A DNA stretch of 64,000 nt, taken from Clostridiaceae bacterium. GTDB lineage: Bacteria > Bacillota > Clostridia > Tissierellales > Sporanaerobacteraceae. Position 1 is the stretch's first letter. Every line of letters starts with the position of its first letter. Of this stretch, positions 1-7,995 are shown piece by piece. The DNA lies in the NCBI GenBank assembly GCA_019391515.1, contig JAHXQP010000010.1, forward strand, positions 1-64,000, written 5' to 3'. A model generated the notes under the pieces. It ran no database searches. It saw nothing but the letters and a program-made list of their open reading frames with translations, and was not told the origin of the DNA. Both the position numbers and the translations under genes were made by a program.

Positions 1-1563
1 TATTTGAATAATAAAAAGGATTATTTAATTTATGAGTTGTGGGGATATTCAAAGATACAAATATATTGTATTTTGAATAAAATTTTGTATAAAACGTTGT
101 TTATAACTATATTTGCATGTAATTTAGTTATGATTGGAATTATATATATATTTAACTTAACTAGTATGTTGTTTAAATTTATTCCTATAACAATAGTATT
201 AAATTTAGTTGTGGTATTATTGTTATTCCTATTTTCTGTTATTTTATTCGCATTATCTTTTGCTAATTTGAATAATAAAGATGAAAAAAAGAGACTCTCA
301 AAGATAAGATTTATTGCTAGTCTATCAAAATTTTGTTTAATATTACTAATAATATTATTATTTAAAAATTTTTCTAATGAAAAATCTATACTTAAGAAAA
401 ATCAAGACAGTTTAGGTTTGTGGGAAAATACTGAAAATCTCTTTAATATATGTGCAATGTATTCACCTATATATGAGGATTTAGCTTTAGAGGGTGAACA
501 TAATGATAAGGTATTAAAGGTGTATAAAGATTTAAGTAGGTTAAATAAAGTTTTTATAATCAATTCAATTAATTTTGAACGTTCACGAATTTTAAACCCT
601 TATAATGAAGAGATAGATTATACTTATAAGGGGAATATAAAAAATAAAGAGGATTTATACTCTCCTCATGGTAGAAATATAATGGTAGATAAAAACTATT
701 TAAAAAGACATTTGATAAAAACTTCTTTTGATAAAAAAAATGTTCTTGATAAAATAGATTATAATGACGATGTTTTAAATGTATTGGTTCCACAAAAATT
801 AAAAAAACATGAAAATACTATAAAAAAAACATATAGAGAATGGTTTTATTTTCAAAAAGTTCATGTGTCTAATATGTATAAGGAGGCTAGTAATCAAAAA
901 TTAAGTAAAAAGAAAATTGATGATTTAAAAATAAACTTAATTTATATACAAAATAACCAAGCTTATTTTACTTATAATAGTAATGCTGGAGATTATCTTA
1001 ATATGGTTAAAGATCCAATAGTTACTGTATATACTGAAAATGTAGATAATTCTATTTTGGCTTCAACCTTAGGAGGAGCCATATTTCTAGAGTCAAAGAA
1101 TGAATATAGTGCATTAGAAGAAATCAAGAATATTACACAAAGATATAATGTTTATGAATTAAATGCAATTTTATCTGTGTATGATAAAAAAGGACAAGAA
1201 ATTAGTCAGATAGAAGATAAAATAGATAGATTAATGCTAAATATTATAATTGTATCTGTGATATTAACTCTGTTAATGATAGTTATAACATATGTTTATT
1301 ATAAGTCTTATATATCAAAAATTATTATAAAATCTTTATATGGTTACAATTTTATAACGACTTATAAAGATCTACTCTTATCTAATTTATTTATGTATAT
1401 TTTAGTATTTTTACTTCTGATTATTGTATATAAAAAAATATATATTTATACGGTTATAGTTACTATTTCAATGTTATTTATAGATTTTATTATAGCAAGA
1501 ACTGTAAATGTGGTTTTACTCAATAAAGGCGAGATTAAGTTTATTAAAGGGGAATTAAAATGA
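1..1563 (+). CDS. Bacteriocin-associated integral membrane protein (DUF1430-like), 5' end cut by window
   Basis: The reading frame is open from base 1, so the N-terminus lies outside the window; about 520 residues remain, against roughly 650-700 for the family. Three hydrophobic segments lie near the start of the visible part, followed by a long hydrophilic extracytoplasmic region, then three hydrophobic segments in the last ~110 residues. This layout and the late segment around KSLYGYNF resemble the DUF1430/TIGR01654 bacteriocin-associated permeases found with lactococcin-972-type ABC systems. The stop overlaps the ATPase start (ATGA), so the two are translationally coupled and probably form one exporter or immunity complex. 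A TTG at base 4 could pass for a start but has no ribosome binding site. Family assignment is by layout and partner; substrate unknown. Confidence 0.7.
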   Translation, partial: YLNNKKDYLIYELWGYSKIQIYCILNKILYKTLFITIFACNLVMIGIIYIFNLTSMLFKFIPITIVLNLVVVLLLFLFSVILFALSFANLNNKDEKKRLSKIRFIASLSKFCLILLIILLFKNFSNEKSILKKNQDSLGLWENTENLFNICAMYSPIYEDLALEGEHNDKVLKVYKDLSRLNKVFIINSINFERSRILNPYNEEIDYTYKGNIKNKEDLYSPHGRNIMVDKNYLKRHLIKTSFDKKNVLDKIDYNDDVLNVLVPQKLKKHENTIKKTYREWFYFQKVHVSNMYKEASNQKLSKKKIDDLKINLIYIQNNQAYFTYNSNAGDYLNMVKDPIVTVYTENVDNSILASTLGGAIFLESKNEYSALEEIKNITQRYNVYELNAILSVYDKKGQEISQIEDKIDRLMLNIIIVSVILTLLMIVITYVYYKSYISKIIIKSLYGYNFITTYKDLLLSNLFMYILVFLLLIIVYKKIYIYTVIVTISMLFIDFIIARTVNVVLLNKGEIKFIKGELK

Positions 1564-2186
1564 TAAAATTATTAAATATTAATAAAAGTTTTGACGAAAG
1601 AGTAGTTTTATCAGATATATCACTATCTATAAAAAAGAATGAATTTGTTTGTATAACTGGGGAAAGTGGTGTTGGTAAAACTACATTATTGAATATTATA
1701 GGATTGTTGGACAAGCCAGATGATGGAGAAGTCAACTTGTGTGGGGAAACCACATTTTCTAGAAAAGATATATTAGAACTTAGGAAATATTTTTTTGGTT
1801 ATATATTTCAAGATTATTTATTAATGCAAGATGAAACAGTTGAAAAAAATATTAATATAGCTAAAAAATATAATAAACAAATTACTAATAAAGATATAGA
1901 TGAAGTTATAGAAAAAGTAAGGCTTGATAATAGTTATTTAAATAGAAAAGTATGTTATTTAAGTGGGGGAGAGCAACAAAAAGTTGCTCTTGCAAGAATA
2001 ATGTTAAAACCATATGAATTAGTTTTAGCTGACGAACCTACTGGAAATCTAGATTATAAAAATAAAAGAGAAGTTATTGAAATTTTTAAAGATATAAAAA
2101 AGTCTGGCAAGACAATAATTTGTGTTACACATGATAAAGATGTTTCAGATTCAGCAGATAGAATTATAAGGTTAAAAAAATTATAA
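1560..2186 (+). CDS. ABC transporter ATP-binding protein, bacteriocin export type
   Basis: This 208-residue protein is a complete ABC ATPase domain. It has Walker A GESGVGKTT (residues 34-42), Q-loop Gln84, signature LSGGEQ (134-139), Walker B LVLADEP (154-160) and a switch His in the VTHDKD segment. Its short length and GNLD after Walker B match the LolD/MacB-like group that includes lactococcin-972-type exporters. It overlaps the upstream DUF1430-like membrane gene by four bases (ATGA), and that protein is its likely membrane partner. It probably powers export of, or immunity to, a small peptide. No bacteriocin precursor is visible in the window; it may lie upstream of base 1. Confidence 0.85.
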   Translation: MIKLLNINKSFDERVVLSDISLSIKKNEFVCITGESGVGKTTLLNIIGLLDKPDDGEVNLCGETTFSRKDILELRKYFFGYIFQDYLLMQDETVEKNINIAKKYNKQITNKDIDEVIEKVRLDNSYLNRKVCYLSGGEQQKVALARIMLKPYELVLADEPTGNLDYKNKREVIEIFKDIKKSGKTIICVTHDKDVSDSADRIIRLKKL

Positions 2187-2306
2187 TTCTGATTTTATAA
2201 ATAGATGATTATTGTATAATTGTATGTGGAAACTATATATAAATAAAAACAAAATTTTAGCAAGTTGGATATATTCTTAATAAATATTGTAAAAAGGGGA
2301 GACAAT

Positions 2307-2447
2307 ATGAAAAAAAATAAAAAAAGAATTTTAACAATTTTTTTTATATTAATTTTTTGTTCAATATTAGTTTTTATTATAAGTAGATATGGATTAGATC
2401 ATTCAGTTATAATCTTTAAAAGAATAATAAATTTATTCAAATTATAA
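2307..2447 (+). CDS. Small hydrophobic single-pass peptide, 46 aa, unknown
   Basis: I do not recognise a family. An AAAAGGGGAG ribosome binding site lies seven bases before ATG 2307; an in-frame upstream start at 2265 lacks one. The product has a basic N-terminus (MKKNKKR), a hydrophobic stretch of about 20 residues (9-29) and a short amphipathic, basic tail. A TATAAT-like box at 2215-2220 could give it its own promoter, and a weak hairpin follows. Its place directly after the ABC ATPase suggests an accessory, immunity or toxin-like membrane peptide of that system, but this is inference from position only. Confidence 0.5.
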   Translation: MKKNKKRILTIFFILIFCSILVFIISRYGLDHSVIIFKRIINLFKL

Positions 2448-2518
2448 AGTGGTTAGTTTTACATATTATGTATTACCACAAATTTTGTTGAAAAACTATA
2501 CATATTGATATAACTAGG

Positions 2519-2550
2519 TAAGACATGTTTCTTACTTTATCCCTTTTCAT
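2519..2550 (+). terminator. Weak hairpin terminator after the small peptide
   Basis: A short stem GTAAGA/TCTTAC with a small loop is followed by a T-rich run (TTTATCCCTTTT). It is weak and could be chance in such AT-rich DNA. Confidence 0.3.
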
Positions 2551-2590
2551 TTTTGGTTTTGAAATTTGTCACAACTTGCCATATCTTTAG

Positions 2591-2662
2591 AGAAAGACTT
2601 GGGGTTATCATGCTTGGAAGAAAGGTTTTAGTCCAGATCTTATTAGTGTTAAATATGTTGAA
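2591..2662 (+). pseudogene. Remnant of a tyrosine recombinase (phage-type integrase) C-terminus
   Basis: One frame reads RKTWGYHAWKKGFSPDLI, then SVKYVE and a stop. This resembles the RKT(W/F)GYH box carrying the second catalytic Arg of tyrosine recombinases and the helix after it. A stop codon (2588-2590) directly precedes the Arg, another follows at 2663-2665, and the catalytic Tyr region is missing, so only a scrap of about 24 codons survives. No start or ribosome binding site serves it. An overlapping 61-codon frame covers the same bases but looks like nothing known. The scrap suggests that a mobile element once ended or inserted here, next to the bacteriocin-type ABC genes. Confidence 0.6.
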
Positions 2663-2715
2663 TAATTTGAGAAAATTAAATAAAAAAATATGGGCATCTT
2701 CTAAATGGAGAATAA

Positions 2716-2928
<213 letters not shown>

Positions 2929-2940
2929 CTTTTAAATTAA

Positions 2941-2970
2941 AATACATAGCTAGAATTTTAGCTATGTATT
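2941..2970 (+). terminator. Hairpin terminator after the ferredoxin gene
   Basis: An inverted repeat AATACATAGCTA / TAGCTATGTATT with a short loop is followed by TTTTC. It lies 12 bases after the ferredoxin stop. Confidence 0.7.
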
Positions 2971-3051
2971 TTCACTTCTTGATACTAAATGTAATATGTA
3001 ATATAATATTCACTATAATAATATTATATTTAAAAATAGAAGGATGTGTTT

Positions 3052-3858
3052 GTGGTGGGGTGTATTAGAAGGTATTGCACAGCAGCTATAGTTTTAATAG
3101 GAATGTTGGCAACCACAAGTTTTGCTAATGCTGGGGGGCATTTACAAGATACTGAGCCTATAAAAGAGGAAACAATAAATATAATAAAAGAGAAGAAAGA
3201 TATATTTAGGGAAAAAAGAAAAGCTAAGGCTAAAAAAAGAAATATTTTGAAGACAAAAGAAGGAAAAAAAGCTTATAAGGTTATAGATAAAACATTTTTA
3301 TTAGACAAAGCTAGTGCAGAAGGAAGAGTTGTAGATGAATTAGAATCAGGAGAAATTATATATCTTATAAATAGCCATGGAGGATATGGACTATTTATAA
3401 CTAAAAATTCTAATAAAGGATTTGTAAAACTTAATGAAGTAAGTGAAGAATCGGAAGAACTAATAAATATAACTACTGGCGTTTCAAAAGTTACTAGTAC
3501 CATATTTAATGAAGATGAATCTTCTCATAGTCTTGTAAAAGGTGATAGTGTGTTGATTAAAGACTATGATGAAGATGAAAAAGAATATATAATTGTAGAT
3601 AAGTTTGGAAAAGAATTCAAATTTTCTTCAGATGATATTGCTTTAAATGGCAATCCAGCTATAGCTTCAAGAAATAGAGTTTTAAATAGAAATTCCGACT
3701 CAAAAGAAATTGTAGATAAATTAAATTTTAAAATCGGTGATATGTTGTATCCGAATACCTTAGGAGAAGATAAAGGAGTTAAAACTCAAAGTTTAGATCC
3801 CATGAATTTAAGAAATAAAAATATACTTAATAGAAGAATGACAACTAATCTTGATTAG
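3052..3858 (+). CDS. Secreted protein with signal peptide and SH3-like segment, unknown function
   Basis: About 268 residues. The N-terminus is a signal peptide: basic CIRRY, a hydrophobic core AAIVLIGMLATT and a likely AxA-type cleavage after FANA. A highly basic, Lys-rich helix follows (about residues 40-75), then a segment of SH3-like spacing (SGEIIYLI ... GGYGLFI ... KGFVKL), then a second beta-rich segment and a polar tail. This suggests a cell-wall-associated extracytoplasmic protein; I do not recognise a specific family. GTG 3052 was chosen because AGAAGG (3038-3043) sits eight bases upstream; GTG 3046 is too close to it. It is probably monocistronic, with a terminator after the stop. 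Confidence 0.65.
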   Translation: MVGCIRRYCTAAIVLIGMLATTSFANAGGHLQDTEPIKEETINIIKEKKDIFREKRKAKAKKRNILKTKEGKKAYKVIDKTFLLDKASAEGRVVDELESGEIIYLINSHGGYGLFITKNSNKGFVKLNEVSEESEELINITTGVSKVTSTIFNEDESSHSLVKGDSVLIKDYDEDEKEYIIVDKFGKEFKFSSDDIALNGNPAIASRNRVLNRNSDSKEIVDKLNFKIGDMLYPNTLGEDKGVKTQSLDPMNLRNKNILNRRMTTNLD

Positions 3859-3881
3859 CTCAAATCTCGGGCTAATCTTTT
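3853..3881 (+). terminator. Hairpin terminator overlapping the end of the secreted-protein gene
   Basis: A GATTAGC/GCTAATC stem with an internal loop of about ten bases is followed by TTTTC. The stop codon lies inside the left arm. Confidence 0.5.
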
Positions 3882-3910
3882 CTATATCCCTATAAAGAGG
3901 AGGAGTCAAA

Positions 3911-4501
3911 ATGGAAGAGGGTATCACTAAGAAAGAGAAGATTGCTAGAATTATTAGTGTTTTAACAGTTGTACCAATGGTTGCTTTTTTCACAATCACT
4001 TTATTGTATATTAAATTTAAGGAAGAGTTTATAAGTCCTTTATGGTATTTTCACTCTATATTATTTCTAACTATATTACCCATATCCGCTTATCCACTAA
4101 AACATATATTGCCAAGATATAAAAACACAGGAAGGGGTGGAGAAAGGAAACTTGCATTTATTTTAGCAGTATCGGGTTATGTTATAGGAAGTTTTCTTGT
4201 TTTATTACTTAGAGGACCCCTTATTGTTAAAAAAATATTTGCTGCCTATGTTGCCTCAGGAATACTTTTGGCTTTTGTAAATAAAACTTTAAAATTTAAA
4301 GCCAGTGGACATGCTTGTGGAGTATCAGGACCTATTACTCTTTTGTATCATTTCTTAGGCAAGCCTATTATTTTGTTGTATTTAATTATGCCCTTAATAT
4401 TTTGGTCAAGAATAAAAATGAAAAGACATACATATAAAGAATTAGTAGCAGGAACTTTAGTGGGGATATTTTCCACTGTATTAGGCTTATGGTTGCTATA
4501 G
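3911..4501 (+). CDS. PAP2-like (phosphatidic acid phosphatase-type) membrane protein
   Basis: This 196-residue protein has about five or six hydrophobic helices. Two of the three PAP2 signatures can be seen in altered form: ASGHACG in place of the PSGH box, and SRIKMKRHTYKE, which fits SRx5Hx3D with Glu for the final Asp. The first motif (Kx6RP) is not clear. The family removes phosphate from lipid phosphates or undecaprenyl pyrophosphate at the membrane. Substitutions in all motifs leave the substrate and activity open. An AGAGGAGG site precedes ATG 3911. It stands alone between a terminator and folD. Confidence 0.6.
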   Translation: MEEGITKKEKIARIISVLTVVPMVAFFTITLLYIKFKEEFISPLWYFHSILFLTILPISAYPLKHILPRYKNTGRGGERKLAFILAVSGYVIGSFLVLLLRGPLIVKKIFAAYVASGILLAFVNKTLKFKASGHACGVSGPITLLYHFLGKPIILLYLIMPLIFWSRIKMKRHTYKELVAGTLVGIFSTVLGLWLL

Positions 4502-4586
4502 ATATGCAGTAGTTTTAACTTGTTTTTTCCATATTATATGATAAAATTATTTAAGCACAACCAAAATTATTATAAGGGGGATTTTT

Positions 4587-5432
4587 ATGGCTAATATACT
4601 AAAAGGTAAGGAAGTTGTAAAAAAAGTTAAGGAGTCTATGGAGAGGAATGTGAAAGATCTAAATAATAGAGGTGTTACTCCTACTTTAGCCATAATTAGA
4701 TTAGGAGAAAATCCAGACGATATAGCATATGAAAGAAGCATACTTAAAAATTGTGAAACCGTAGGAATAGAGGGAGAGGTTTATGAAAAAGATGTAAATA
4801 TTTCTACAGAAGATTTGATTTCTTTAATAGAAGAACTAAATGTAGATAACAATATTCATGGTATTTTAATATTTAGACCATTACCAAAACATATAGATGA
4901 AGATATAATAGCTAAAACTATTAGTCCTTTAAAAGATGTAGATTGTATGAATCCATTGAACTTAGAGAAAATATTTGAAGGAAATATGGAAGGTTTTGCT
5001 CCATGTACTCCAAAAGCAGCAGTAATGATTATGGATCATTATAATATACCCTTAGAAGGGGCACATGTAGTGATTATAAATAGAAGTATGGTAGTAGGCA
5101 GGCCACTATCAATGATGCTTTTAGGTAAAAACTCTACTGTAACTATTTGTCATTCTAAAACTAAAGATTTAAAAGGTTTTACTAATAGTGCAGATGTTGT
5201 AGTAACTGCATTAGGCAGACCAAAGTATGTAACTGATGAATATTTTAATGAGAAAAGTGTTGTAATAGATGTAGGAATAAGTTTTGATGAAAATGGAAAA
5301 ATGGCAGGGGATGTAGATTTTGATAATGTATCTTCAAAGGTTAAAGCTATCACACCAGTCCCAGGAGGAGTAGGGAGCTTGACTACGTCTATTTTACTAA
5401 GCCATGTAATACTTGCGGCAAAGAGTCTTTAA
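4587..5432 (+). CDS. folD: FolD-type methylene-THF dehydrogenase, cyclohydrolase residues replaced
   Basis: This 281-residue protein has the full FolD layout: an N-terminal catalytic domain and a Rossmann domain with NRSMVVGRPLS, then a late PGGVG motif. FolD normally oxidises 5,10-methylene-THF and hydrolyses methenyl-THF in the cytoplasm. The essential Lys of the YxxxK motif (Lys54 in E. coli) is Ile52 here (YERSI), and the Gln of the QxPLP motif is Phe96 (FRPLPKH). The Asp-rich DVD segment (117-119) remains. The protein therefore probably keeps dehydrogenase activity but may lack cyclohydrolase activity, as in some clostridial FolD-like proteins. An AAGGGGG site precedes ATG 4587. A strong terminator follows, so it is monocistronic. 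Confidence 0.88.
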   Translation: MANILKGKEVVKKVKESMERNVKDLNNRGVTPTLAIIRLGENPDDIAYERSILKNCETVGIEGEVYEKDVNISTEDLISLIEELNVDNNIHGILIFRPLPKHIDEDIIAKTISPLKDVDCMNPLNLEKIFEGNMEGFAPCTPKAAVMIMDHYNIPLEGAHVVIINRSMVVGRPLSMMLLGKNSTVTICHSKTKDLKGFTNSADVVVTALGRPKYVTDEYFNEKSVVIDVGISFDENGKMAGDVDFDNVSSKVKAITPVPGGVGSLTTSILLSHVILAAKSL

Positions 5433-5459
5433 AAAAAGACTCTTTTTTTCTTTTTTATA
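5420..5459 (+). terminator. Strong terminator after folD
   Basis: A perfect AAAGAGTCTTT / AAAGACTCTTT stem overlaps the folD stop and is followed by a long T run. It isolates folD from the spoIIA operon. Confidence 0.85.
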
Positions 5460-5480
5460 CAAAACTAGTCAGTTTTCTCT

Positions 5481-5510
5481 GAAGGAAAATATAGATAGGA
5501 TATAGAATAG
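5481..5510 (+). promoter_or_regulatory. Sigma-H-type promoter of the spoIIA operon
   Basis: GAAGGAAAA (5481-5489) matches the sigma-H -35 consensus RNAGGAWWW, and ATAGAATAG (5502-5510) matches the -10 consensus RNNGAATWW with one mismatch. The 12-base spacing is right. In Bacillus subtilis spoIIA is a known sigma-H operon, so position and motif agree. Confidence 0.7.
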
Positions 5511-5550
5511 AAAAGGGGATAGAAGAATATGGAGCATGGGAGGGATAAAT

Positions 5551-5895
5551 TTGAGATTAATATTAGATACTATTGATGAAAATCTAATAGTTAAATTTAA
5601 GGGGGAATTAGATCATCATACTACAGAGGAAGCTAGAAATAAAATTGATATGTGGTATTTTGAAAAAAGAAAGAAAAATATAATATTTGATTTAAGAGAA
5701 TTAAATTTTATGGATAGTTCAGGCATTGGACTTATAATGGGAAGGTATAAAACCTGTAAAGAAAATGGAGGAGAAGTGTTTATAGTTAGTTCTAGTTCTA
5801 ATATAGAGAGAATTTTACGTATGTCAGGAATTTATAAAATAATAAGTGTCTATCCAACAGTTGATTCTATATTAGAAAATAGTTTAGAGGGGTGA
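5551..5895 (+). CDS. spoIIAA: Anti-anti-sigma factor SpoIIAA
   Basis: This is a STAS-domain protein of 114 residues. It carries the conserved phosphorylation motif DSSG (about 55-58), whose Ser is phosphorylated by SpoIIAB. Unphosphorylated SpoIIAA binds SpoIIAB and frees sigma-F in the forespore. The GELDHHT segment near residue 18 is typical. TTG 5551 was chosen because GGGAGGG (5538-5544) lies six bases upstream, whereas the in-frame ATG 5536 has no ribosome binding site at a proper distance. It is first gene of the spoIIAA-spoIIAB-sigF operon, three to eight bases from its neighbours. Confidence 0.95.
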   Translation: MRLILDTIDENLIVKFKGELDHHTTEEARNKIDMWYFEKRKKNIIFDLRELNFMDSSGIGLIMGRYKTCKENGGEVFIVSSSSNIERILRMSGIYKIISVYPTVDSILENSLEG

Positions 5896-5901
5896 TAGTT
5901 G

Positions 5902-6342
5902 ATGAAAAATAAAAATTATATGAAATTAGAGTTTGCTAGCAAATCTACTAATGAAGCTTTTGCAAGGGTAGTAGTGGCTGCCTTTGCTTCCCAATTGGAT
6001 CCTACTATAGAAGAAATATCAGATATAAAAACTGCTGTTTCTGAGGCAGTGACAAACTCTATAATACATGGATATGAAAATGTTGAAGGAATGGTCACTA
6101 TAGAAAGCAGAATAGTTGATAATGAAATAGAGATAATAATTAAAGATGAGGGAAAGGGTATTGATGATTTAGAAAAAGCTTTGGAACCTTTTTATACATC
6201 TAAACCAGAGTTAGAAAGATCAGGGATGGGTTTTACAGTAATGGAGACTTTTATGGATAAATTGGAAGTAGTATCTGAACTGGAGAAAGGGACTAAGGTA
6301 AGAATGATAAAAAAGTTTAAAAGCCTTCCTAATAAGGAGTAG
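5902..6342 (+). CDS. spoIIAB: Anti-sigma-F factor SpoIIAB (serine kinase)
   Basis: This 146-residue GHKL-fold kinase binds and inhibits sigma-F, and phosphorylates SpoIIAA. The N-box is EAVTN (48-52), followed by HGY, the G1 box is DEGKGID (82-88), and the G2 box is RSGMGFTVM (106-114). Length is the family norm. ATG 5902 follows an AGAGGGG site by about eight bases; a TTG at 5899 is an unlikely alternative. It sits between spoIIAA and sigF with intergenic gaps of only a few bases. Confidence 0.96.
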   Translation: MKNKNYMKLEFASKSTNEAFARVVVAAFASQLDPTIEEISDIKTAVSEAVTNSIIHGYENVEGMVTIESRIVDNEIEIIIKDEGKGIDDLEKALEPFYTSKPELERSGMGFTVMETFMDKLEVVSELEKGTKVRMIKKFKSLPNKE

Positions 6343-6347
6343 ATGCT

Positions 6348-7109
6348 ATGACTAGGGTGGATAACAATGAAAAAGGACTTTTAAGTCATGAAGAAACTAT
6401 GAAGCTTATAAAAGAGTCTCAAAAAGGTAGTGAAGAAGCAAAAGATATATTAGTTAATAGAAATATAGGTCTTGTAAGAAGTGTATTAAAAGGTTTTACC
6501 AATAGAGGTTATGATACTGAAGATTTATTTCAAATAGGATGTATAGGGCTTTTAAAGGCTATAGATAAATTTGATACAAGCTATAACGTTAAATTCTCTA
6601 CATATGCCGTTCCAATGATTATAGGAGAGATAAAGAGATTTTTAAGAGATGATGGAATTATAAAGGTAAGCAGGTCTTTGAAGCAGACTACAATAAGGGT
6701 AAAAACTGCTTCTGAAAAATTAGCTAAAGAATTGGGAAGAGAAGCTACAATACAAGAAATAGCTGATGAAATAGGTATGGATAAAGAAGATGTAGTAGTA
6801 GCTTTAGATTGTAACTATCAACCTGATTATTTACATGACATAATACATGAAAGTGATGGTTCACCTCTTTTCTTAATAGATAAAATAAGTTCAGATGAAC
6901 AAGATGAAAAGGATATTATTGAAAAAATTATTTTAAAAGAAATGTTAAGTAAATTAAAACCTAGAGACAGGCAAATAATTGTAATGCGTTATTTTAAAGA
7001 TAAAACTCAGGTTGAGGTGGCTAAAATGTTGGGTATATCCCAAGTTCAAGTATCTAGAATAGAAAAGAGAATATTGAAGGATATGAGAGGGATGTTAGCA
7101 GAGGCATGA
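6348..7109 (+). CDS. sigF: RNA polymerase sporulation sigma factor SigF
   Basis: This sigma-70 family protein of 253 residues has region 2 (ENLFQIGCIGLLKAIDKFD-type segment, here DLFQIGCIGLLKAIDKFD at about 64-81), region 3 and region 4 with its helix-turn-helix (TQVEVAKMLGISQVQVSRIE near the C-terminus). As third gene of spoIIA it is the forespore-specific sigma-F rather than sigma-G. It is held inactive by SpoIIAB until asymmetric septation. The ATG start is five bases after the spoIIAB stop, with AAGGAG just upstream. Its stop codon lies inside a terminator, so the following spoVA genes have their own promoter. Confidence 0.95.
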   Translation: MTRVDNNEKGLLSHEETMKLIKESQKGSEEAKDILVNRNIGLVRSVLKGFTNRGYDTEDLFQIGCIGLLKAIDKFDTSYNVKFSTYAVPMIIGEIKRFLRDDGIIKVSRSLKQTTIRVKTASEKLAKELGREATIQEIADEIGMDKEDVVVALDCNYQPDYLHDIIHESDGSPLFLIDKISSDEQDEKDIIEKIILKEMLSKLKPRDRQIIVMRYFKDKTQVEVAKMLGISQVQVSRIEKRILKDMRGMLAEA

Positions 7110-7132
7110 AATCATGCCTTTATTTTTTTTTT
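7101..7132 (+). terminator. Terminator at the end of the spoIIA operon
   Basis: GAGGCATGA / TCATGCCTT forms a tight hairpin followed by more than ten T residues. The sigF stop codon is within it. Confidence 0.88.
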
Positions 7133-7161
7133 GAATTAAAAAAAAATAAAGGTAAATAATA
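7133..7161 (+). promoter_or_regulatory. Candidate forespore (sigma-G/F) promoter of spoVA
   Basis: GAATT (7133-7137) and AATAATA (7155-7161) are separated by 17 bases. Against the B. subtilis sigma-G consensus GHATR-N17/18-CATWHTA each box has one mismatch. The B. subtilis spoVA operon is sigma-G dependent. AT-rich background makes chance matches possible. Confidence 0.4.
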
Positions 7162-7194
7162 AAGGTGAAGAATAAAAGAAATAGGAGTGATTTA

Positions 7195-7368
7195 ATGGAG
7201 AAAAAACCTAGAAAGGTTTTAATATTAGCTTTAGTACTTATAATCTCTTTTTCTATTGGGATAATATTATACCAGAACAATAATAAATCTAATAAGACCA
7301 TTCCTAAAAAAGCAAAATTTGTAGACAATATTAGTTATTATGTAAATTGGGGTGAGGAACATAGATAA
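7195..7368 (+). CDS. 57-aa single-pass membrane protein at the head of spoVA, unknown
   Basis: I do not recognise this protein. It has a basic N-terminus (MEKKPRK), one hydrophobic helix (about residues 8-26) and a polar, probably extracytoplasmic tail. ATG 7195 has AGGAGTG about seven bases upstream, a better site than that of spoVAA. Its 3' end overlaps the spoVAA start by 17 bases in another frame, so spoVAA translation is probably coupled to it. B. subtilis has no gene between sigF and spoVAA. Its position suggests expression in the forespore and a role connected with the SpoVA channel, by inference. Confidence 0.6.
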   Translation: MEKKPRKVLILALVLIISFSIGIILYQNNNKSNKTIPKKAKFVDNISYYVNWGEEHR

Positions 7369-7987
7369 AGATCAAGCTTATATAAAATTAGAGTCTAGAT
7401 ATACTGTTAAACCAAATAGTGATGTTTATTTAACTGATGTAGCTGAAATATATTGTAACAATCCAAGTGTACAGAAATTTTTAGAGTCTCTTAAAGTATA
7501 TAAATCTAAAAATGAAGAAATATATGAATTTGTATCTACTATAGATATTTTAAGTAAAATTGAAAATCAAAGGGACAATATAGATGTAATAATGATTGGA
7601 GAACCTGAAGTTTTAATTGAAGTCAAAAAATCAGAGGAAAAGAGTAAAATATTTGAATACTTTAAAGTATTGGTAGTATGCTTAGTTTTATTTTTTGGAG
7701 CAGGATTGGCTATTATATATTTTCACGAAGATGTAAATATGCAAAAATGTATGGAAAAAATTTTCTATATTATTACAGGAGAATATCAGAAAAATCCTTT
7801 GGTTGTACTTGTACCATATTCTTTAGGTATAGGCATAGGTATTGGTGCTTTTTTTAGTCCTGTATTTAGTGTTAAATCTAAACGAAAAGAGCCAGGACCA
7901 TTGGAAGTTGAGATGGATCAATATAATAAGGAACTAGATGAATATATTGTTGAAAAAATAAAAAATACAAATAAACCTCTTCAATAG
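7352..7987 (+). CDS. spoVAA: Stage V sporulation protein SpoVAA
   Basis: This 211-residue protein matches SpoVAA, part of the dipicolinic acid channel complex in the inner forespore membrane. The N-terminal region (YIKLESRYTVKPNSD) has the typical beta-rich start, and two hydrophobic segments lie near residues 107-128 and 148-168, followed by a charged tail. GTG 7352 is the only sensible start; it lacks a separate ribosome binding site and lies inside the preceding small ORF, consistent with coupled translation. spoVAB follows after eight bases. Confidence 0.85.
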   Translation: MRNIDKDQAYIKLESRYTVKPNSDVYLTDVAEIYCNNPSVQKFLESLKVYKSKNEEIYEFVSTIDILSKIENQRDNIDVIMIGEPEVLIEVKKSEEKSKIFEYFKVLVVCLVLFFGAGLAIIYFHEDVNMQKCMEKIFYIITGEYQKNPLVVLVPYSLGIGIGIGAFFSPVFSVKSKRKEPGPLEVEMDQYNKELDEYIVEKIKNTNKPLQ

Positions 7988-7995
7988 GTGGTGGT

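Noticed and set aside
7195-7987. A frameshifted, longer spoVAA
   Set aside because: The 57-codon ORF has its own start and membrane helix, and spoVAA has its full family length without it, so these are two genes.
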